From Dictyophora rubrovolvata (Eukaryota > Basidiomycota > Agaricomycetes > Phallales > Phallaceae): a stretch of 64,000 nucleotides of DNA. The DNA is taken from contig CP114121.1 of NCBI GenBank assembly GCA_029959195.1, positions 2,108,001-2,172,000 on the forward strand, in the 5' to 3' direction. A model generated the notes under the pieces. The model saw only the letters and a list, made by a program, of their open reading frames with translations, made no database searches and was not told the origin of the DNA. Below, one piece after another: positions 58,462-64,000 of this stretch; position 1 is the stretch's first letter; each line of letters opens with the position of its first letter. The translations under genes and the position numbers were made by a program.

Positions 58462-59437
58462 TTATGCCACAATGCTATTCAACATCAGCTGTCGATAACT
58501 TTCCAGCCCTGCAGTAGTCAACCCAACGACTTTAGCTTTATCATCCCATTTGCGCAGCTATCCAAGTTTCTAAGTATACCAGTTGAGATGATTACAGTAA
58601 CATATGCGTACCTGAATTTTCTCCTCCCACAGCGAATCTGATTCGAATCGTTTAACCTCTTCAGAGGTAAACGGACCACCTTGACGCACAAGAGACATTT
58701 GAGACGCAGGGGAAAGTCCCGCATGGTAGCTTGGAGACACCGCACATAAATAACTTTGTCCCGGCCTCGGGTCAATCATCACAAATTCAACATGTTGTCG
58801 TCTGGCCCACTGACCGTTTGGCAACCACATGCGCTTCCACAAGTTGGCAGACTTTTCTATCATGAAGAGTAAGAATCCTTGTATCTTCCTCAATGCATAG
58901 GTACTTGCTCTTTAAAGCCAAGTGATCGCAAATACTCAGCACCTATAACCTCGTGCCCTCGTCTTCCAACATTCTCCCCGGCATACATACTTTGAGCAAG
59001 TACTTTTCAGTAAATAAGGCAAAAGGCAACAACGGGTAGTGGACAAATCAACGCACAGTGCCTCCGCTTTTGCGTCAGGGACAAACTGGCCGATATCATG
59101 CAAGAGCGCAGCGACGATAGTGTCATCATCAGCATTCGAGCTTGCAGCTAAATTGGCAGCTTGAAGACTATGTTCCTAAACAGTTGATGAGCCCGCGTCT
59201 CGTGATAGAAGTGGAAAGCATACGAGCTGACTTATGGCTAAACGATGCATGAGATGATGCAGGACTTCAGCAGCGGTCTTATTAATTCGTACCTTCACCT
59301 AAACTAACACCTTTCCAGTTAGCATACGAAATAGTAACTAACTAGTCATGAATAAAATCATACTAATCGGCACTGCCTTGCTCTTGAAGCAACTGTAAAA
59401 GCCCATTGACACGCTCTTCAACGCTTTTCGATGTCAT
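58462..59437 (-). CDS. HD-domain phosphohydrolase-like protein
   Basis: Exons 59437-59364, 59303-59293, 59237-59224, 59175-59057, 58989-58909, 58856-58815, 58753-58612, 58557-58462; 192 residues. It contains the HD fold metal ligands: QLEHSLQAA, LLHDIGQF (the HD pair), GHEVIGAEYL and EAHVVAKRYL. The C-terminus KWDDKAKVVGL and the whole layout match small HD proteins related to the phosphonate-cleaving PhnZ group and found widely in fungi. The substrate is unknown. Exons 2 and 3 are 11 and 14 bases and together supply LGEAISQL, joining AD to EHS; without them the conserved stretch is lost. The intron at 58857-58908 has a GC donor (GA/GCAAGT). Confidence 0.88.
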
Positions 59438-59826
59438 CTATGAGAAATATTACACCCTCGAAATCGTTGTGTGAAGCCGAGAGTTGGCATGTTGCACGGA
59501 TTCTCGGATTTGCTTCTATTAATAGCGTGGTGACGGTGGAGTAATTCAAGCTAAGGTTAGATCGTCCAAGTTAAGACCTTTTGCGTCCTCGAGTAAGACA
59601 ACAGCCACCCAAGATTGCCACATTGTTGTGCTGTTTCGGGAGTTTGTTTTTTTTGAATTCATTCGCCACGTCCAGCTTTGGTCCAGCCTGAGGAGATGAA
59701 CAACAGCTTAGTCATCTCACGTGTAACATGTAACACGTAATACGGGCACAAGAAGGCGCCCGCAATCTATGTAATTTCCCTTCCCAGCTTTTTTTTTCTA
59801 AAATAAACAAATCAACACGAAACACA
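59438..59826. other. Intergenic, divergent promoters
   Basis: Between the HD-domain gene and the RING gene, divergently transcribed. It includes a short AT-rich stretch and a run of T at about 59646 and 59789. No gene. Confidence 0.55.
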
Positions 59827-61768
59827 ATGACAAGTTCAAGAAAACGACGAAAGTCAACATCGGCCGAGGACTCGGAACTCCCCGAAAGCCTTATATGGAC
59901 CAAGAAGAAGAAGATGGCTGCCCTCGTCCCTTCAAAGTCTGACACCACGACCACTGCTTCCACTTCCACTTCCACGACCACGACCACAACCGCAACCAAG
60001 GCAGCATCAGTCATGAAAGAGGCCACTAGTGATGTCGAGTTAGAGGGACTGCGAGAAGAGCTTGCGCGCATGAAACAAGTAATTATGTTCCAAACCAACC
60101 ATCACTCTTTCTCTTGCTTAATTGCCTGTTAGACTGTCGAAGCACAAACAAGAACCATTGAGAAAGCGAAGCAGGAACTGAGATGTAATATTTGTCTGGA
60201 AACATTACGTCTTCCACAACTGTAATGATTCTTTTTTCCCCTCGTTATTATATCAAATCCTCTTATACAAGCTACGAACTAGACTCGTGCCATGTGGCCA
60301 TGTGGCGTGCTACGAATGCCTCAGGGCATGGTTTCTTAATTCACCGGACAATGGAAGCCAGCTCAGTCTCGTCTCAGAAGATGACGACGCCGCGCCTCCA
60401 CCTCATCATCATCATCATCATAACGACACGGACGCAGACGCGAACGCGAACGGCACTGCAGCACTGGCAACTCGAAGCGTGACACGTCTAAAAAAACATT
60501 GTCCTTATTGTCGCGTCGCCGTGAATACCCGTCCCGTCCCAGTCTACGCTCTTCGCGATCTAGTCGATATCATAGACCCAGAAAATGCGCTCAAAAATGC
60601 AGAACAACCAAATGACCCGTGGAAAAACATATTCCCTGCCATAAAAACGTCGAACGTGGGCACGCTCAATGGATCCGATACCAGTAACAATAACATTATC
60701 GGGGAAATACGCTCTCGTACAGTCGAGTTTCCTCCTGATATTCCACCACCACCGTTTTATGACCCCGAAGACCAAGTGAGACGTTGTGGTGTATGTATGC
60801 ACGAGATATGGGGTCAGACTTGTTCAAACGAGCGGTGCGGTACCGTATATGAAGATGATTCGGATTACCATAGCGAATCGGACGAAGACTATAATGGTCC
60901 TCTTGAACCCTGGCACGGCTTTCCCTTCGGCACCATCGAGAACGTTCACCATGACGGCTCATATGAATCTAGTTTCATTGACGATGACGATGACGATATT
61001 CATGGCAATAATGAAGATGAAGGTGGTTATGATGCCCATCTCAGTATCTGGAGTCATTTATTCAACCACCATTTTGAAGCAAATATGTCATCAGAGGATG
61101 ATGACGATGATGAAGCTGTTAATGAACTGGCGCAATTAGAATCGACATCGAGAAATAGAGCGCGCTCGTCAATAATAAGGGAAGATTCGGACGAAGACGT
61201 GAATACGGACTATTCCAGATCATCTGACGACTTTATATCCAGGGATGTGCTAAAAGACCGATCAGGCTCGCTTCATGGATCCGTGGCTTCAAGTGAGGAT
61301 GAAATCGAAATCGAAAACAAAAACAAAAACGAAAGCGCGAGTGCAAGTGAGAATGGTCATTTGGAGAATAGCTCGCAGCTTTCGCGACAAATTAGTCGAC
61401 GAGGGTTTTCTGATGATGACGGGGTTATCCTCGAGGAAGACTCGGAGCCAATTTCGTGGGCTCAGTTTGGCGGGGCCAGTTGTGTTAATCGTGACGTGTT
61501 TATTCGTCGGAGATTGGTGGTTTCGGACAGGGATAGTAGTAGTAGTAGTAGTATGGAAGAAGACGAGGACGAGGATGAAGATGAAGATGAAGAGGGAATT
61601 CCTACACCTTCTCGTAATCACTCTCGCCGCGGTAGGAGGATAATGTCGGATGAGGATGAGGGTGGGGCTACGAGTGAGGACGAAGACAGTGAACCTGTCC
61701 GACCACGAGGTGTTCGACGACGACTCAGAGCTGGTGCTTCTGAACATACCACTCATCGCAGACGATAA
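59827..61768 (+). CDS. RING finger protein with acidic C-terminal region
   Basis: Likely E3 ubiquitin ligase. Exons 59827-60078, 60133-60221, 60283-61768; 608 residues. A basic N-terminus (RKRRKS, KKKK) and Thr/Ser run, then a short coiled coil lead to a C3HC4 RING: CNICLETLRLPQL, LVPCGHVACYECL, and CPYCRV. About 55 residues lie between the sixth and seventh ligands, including a His6 run. A second cysteine cluster CGVCMHEIWGQTCSNERCG (about 300) may be another zinc site. The last 300 residues are dominated by Asp/Glu/Ser blocks, with repeated casein-kinase-like SDED. The nuclear, chromatin-linked role suggested by this layout is inference. Two GT-AG introns. Confidence 0.85.
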
Positions 61769-62277
61769 CTTGTTCGGTTCTCGTTTTGCTTCATCGTCTA
61801 GCTCAACTTAATCTTAAATTCACCTTTTATAATTATATCACATACCACCATTGTACGCCACAAAGTCAGACGAGGATTCGGAGAAAAAATAAATTCAACT
61901 CCACTTGTATGTACTAACATATTTCTGAAATTTGGAGATGGAAAATGGGGTGAATGATTTTGAGTTAGATTACATTAGTTCACAAATACATTGAATAGTA
62001 AATGTTTTAAAAGATTCAAAGTCGAGTCCAACCTCCCGGGTCGTCGACCACTCTCCCTAATCTTCGCGTCATAAGATTCCTTGGCCTGTTGAACGATAGT
62101 ATAACATTGCAACCGACCAGCAGCGCTAGATATGCCCCCGGGAATTACTACCGGTCATCTATCACGGTATAATCTCTGTCGAAATAGGAACTATGTCCCG
62201 AGCGAAGGGACTGTCGACTAGCCAAATCGGAAAAAGCGTATTCAGCAATCGCCCGCGAATTATTATTATAAACAAAC
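61769..62277. other. Intergenic, convergent 3' ends
   Basis: The 3' ends of the RING gene and the coiled-coil gene. AT-rich with AATAAA-like words near 61886. No gene. Confidence 0.55.
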
Positions 62278-63297
62278 TTACTCAAAGTTTTCTTGATTCA
62301 AAAACTGCTCAAACGCATCAAGCGCTCTCTCTCGCTCGTCCCCTCTCCCATAATTAACGCCTTCTTCAAAACCAGCATTCCGCCCAGCTTCAAACGCGGC
62401 GTTATAAACCTTTTTCCGCTTCTCCTTCTCCAATTTCTTCGCTATCTCGTACCCGGCCTGTCGTCCTTCAACAATCCCATCTACAAACCGATTCTCTTGA
62501 CGTATTCTATCTCCCGCCCGCTGTTCCTGCAACGCCAACTCAAACTCCTTAGCAGCCTTCTTAGCATCCTTAATACCATACTCCGCGCGCATATTCTGTC
62601 TCTCCAATTCGGCTATTTTATCTTGTGCTCGCTCTAGTTCACGATGTTGTGTCTCGATCATGAGCCTCAACCTCTTCGTTTCTTCCGTCAACTGCACAAT
62701 CCGCAAATCAGCCTCATGTTTAATAGAAATAAAATCTCCGATCCGTTCCGCAGAAACTTTTATCCTTTCTTCAGCGAAAACGGCACGTCGCTCTGCTGCA
62801 TCCGCTCGCTGCAGTTCTTGCTCTAACCTGTCCCCCGTCGTGCGGAGCAACATCTTTAGCTCATTAGTCTGACGTTCTTCAGCATTGAACACCAATTGTA
62901 AAAGATGGGATGTATCCAATGATTCGTTGGATTTAGCTGATGACGAGGACGAAGATTTTGATGACGAGGACTTGCTAGACCGGCTTTTTGGTCGTGGAGT
63001 GAGCACTCTGGACCAGCTGGGGTCGTTCCTGACTGTTGCGACGGGTGTGGGTGTTGCCGCCAACTGTCGGAGCTGCGTGAAGAACTTGTTGCGCTCACGT
63101 TGGATGTAGCTGTTGTTGTTATTAAGGTGGCTGTTGTCTCCTGCTGTCGGCGTGTAATGCGCAGTCGGCGAAGTTGAAGATTCTTCAACAACTCCCGGTC
63201 TAGAAGTTACGTATTCGCCTATGTCGACGTAACTGTCCGTTCGGTCTGTGTGCTCCTCTGTAGATGTGGAGCTCATTTTGTGATCAGCTTGGTACAA
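62278..63297 (-). CDS. Coiled-coil protein, single exon
   Basis: Uninterrupted 339 residues from 63297 (a second ATG lies seven codons later, MSSTSTEE). The N-terminal 130 residues are Ser/Thr/Pro-rich and disordered with a Ser/Lys run (SKSSSSKSSSS). Residues about 130-320 form a long heptad-type coiled coil (LEQELQRADAAERRAVFAEERI, RAQDKIAELERQN), then a Gly-rich GRNAGFEEGVNYGRGDERERA end. I recognise no named family; the coil suggests a scaffold or vesicle/cytoskeleton role. Similar proteins are annotated only as hypothetical in agaricomycetes. Confidence 0.8.
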   Translation of the reverse strand: MYQADHKMSSTSTEEHTDRTDSYVDIGEYVTSRPGVVEESSTSPTAHYTPTAGDNSHLNNNNSYIQRERNKFFTQLRQLAATPTPVATVRNDPSWSRVLTPRPKSRSSKSSSSKSSSSSSAKSNESLDTSHLLQLVFNAEERQTNELKMLLRTTGDRLEQELQRADAAERRAVFAEERIKVSAERIGDFISIKHEADLRIVQLTEETKRLRLMIETQHRELERAQDKIAELERQNMRAEYGIKDAKKAAKEFELALQEQRAGDRIRQENRFVDGIVEGRQAGYEIAKKLEKEKRKKVYNAAFEAGRNAGFEEGVNYGRGDERERALDAFEQFLNQENFE

Positions 63298-63700
63298 GTC
63301 CTGGCGAAAAAAGGTATGATGAAATTGGGATACTGAAATATTTGACTGAGATATGATTGTGACATGTATTGGAGGGTGGCAAAGGTGAGGTTACCACGAG
63401 GCATGATTACGGCCATTGCTGGAAATTCCTTCGTAACCCTGTAAAGTATGATTCACGGGAAGTGTGTATGTACATACATACGTATGGTAACTTCAATGAT
63501 TCTTCCCTTTTTTTTTCATCACCACGTGGGGAGCGGTTATTGTTGGAGGGGTGTCATTCCTGGAGAATACGTAGTATCTAATCTAGAAATCTTAATTGTC
63601 AGTAGACAATTACTCGCAATATACTGGAGCTCCTTCCGACATATCACTTGGACTGACCATAGATAGACTTCAATCGAAATTACTAGTACATCTGCCATCA
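63298..63700. other. Intergenic, divergent promoters
   Basis: Between the coiled-coil gene and the SDR gene at the window end. A T-rich stretch occurs at about 63504. No gene. Confidence 0.55.
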
Positions 63701-64000
63701 CGATGCCGCCGAACGGCCATCATGCACCATGTGAATTCACGGCCAGGTATTATACCCATCCGTCCGAAGAAGGTTCTCTAACCCTTACGCTCAGGCAATT
63801 AACCGTGACCATGCCCCCCGCTGGCCCTGGAGCTCTACCGCAGCTAACCTCGATCTCTCCTAAAGAAGCATACCAAAACACACTCGCGAGATTGGAAAGA
63901 ATTCAAAACCATTTGTCGACGACTCCGCGGTCGGGTCGGTTGAAGGGTAAAGTGTGTATTATCACCGGCGTTGGAAGTTTGAAAGGCATTGGGTTTGTTT
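63701..64000 (+). CDS. Short-chain dehydrogenase, 5' part (runs off window)
   Basis: An open frame of 100 codons from ATG 63701 to the window end. After a 75-residue leader it reaches GRLKGKVCIITGVGSLKGIG, where TGxxxxxGIG is the dinucleotide-binding loop of the SDR family with a lengthened Gly-rich turn. The enzyme's substrate cannot be told from this part. An intron near 63744 (AG/GTATTA) is possible but not needed, since the frame stays open throughout. Confidence 0.75.

Noticed and set aside
59338-59363. 26-base intron in the HD-domain gene
   Set aside because: Too short to splice; the 60-base intron ending TGTTAG followed by microexons gives the family sequence.

Overview
The window is nuclear DNA from a filamentous basidiomycete, most likely an agaricomycete (mushroom-forming fungus). 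The reasons are the dense gene packing, many 45-70 base introns that often cut genes into very small exons, and the gene set: a heavily interrupted P450, HsbA-like secreted proteins, BTB and F-box proteins, SET9, AUR1 and a Helitron remnant. Exon models were traced by hand from reading frames, GT/GC donors, AG acceptors and family motifs. Each numbered model closes to a whole number of codons unless stated otherwise. No LTR retroelement, virus-like element, Polinton or CRISPR array was recognised.

Layout. 1-5 kb: a 15-exon cytochrome P450 (minus), a small type I membrane protein (plus) and the meiotic recombination factor MND1 (minus). 5.8-11.1 kb: ribosomal protein eS8 and the H4K20 methyltransferase SET9 (both plus). 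12.6-19.1 kb: an unrecognised gene, two tandem BTB/POZ paralogues and a small membrane protein, with a decayed remnant of the last between the two BTB genes. 20-27 kb: an F-box protein and UDP-glucose pyrophosphorylase (both minus), separated by a gene-poor stretch. 29-38 kb: a partly traced membrane protein, inositol phosphorylceramide synthase AUR1, a ten-exon short-chain dehydrogenase with a 6-base exon, an NAD(P)-binding protein and a FIT/Scs3-type lipid protein. 38-44 kb: three tandem HsbA-like secreted protein genes inside a repeated unit of about 1.7-1.9 kb. 45-46 kb: a Helitron helicase remnant. 46-64 kb: a PHD/chromo-like protein, an intron-bearing tRNA-Ala(CGC), an EMI1-like protein, a PP2C phosphatase, UPF2, an amidohydrolase-like protein, an HD-domain protein, a large acidic RING protein, a coiled-coil protein and the 5' end of another short-chain dehydrogenase.

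The genes do not form one pathway. There are loose themes: lipid metabolism (AUR1, FIT), chromatin and RNA control (SET9, PHD protein, UPF2), meiosis (MND1, EMI1-like) and secreted or surface functions (HsbA cluster, type I membrane protein). The strongest unusual signal is in gene structure. About eight of roughly one hundred traced introns use a GC donor instead of GT, including introns that cut the P450 haem-binding loop, the MND1 start codon and a PHD finger. Several genes also carry exons of 6-21 bases. Locally duplicated families (BTB, HsbA) show recent duplication, decay and splice-site change within a few kilobases.
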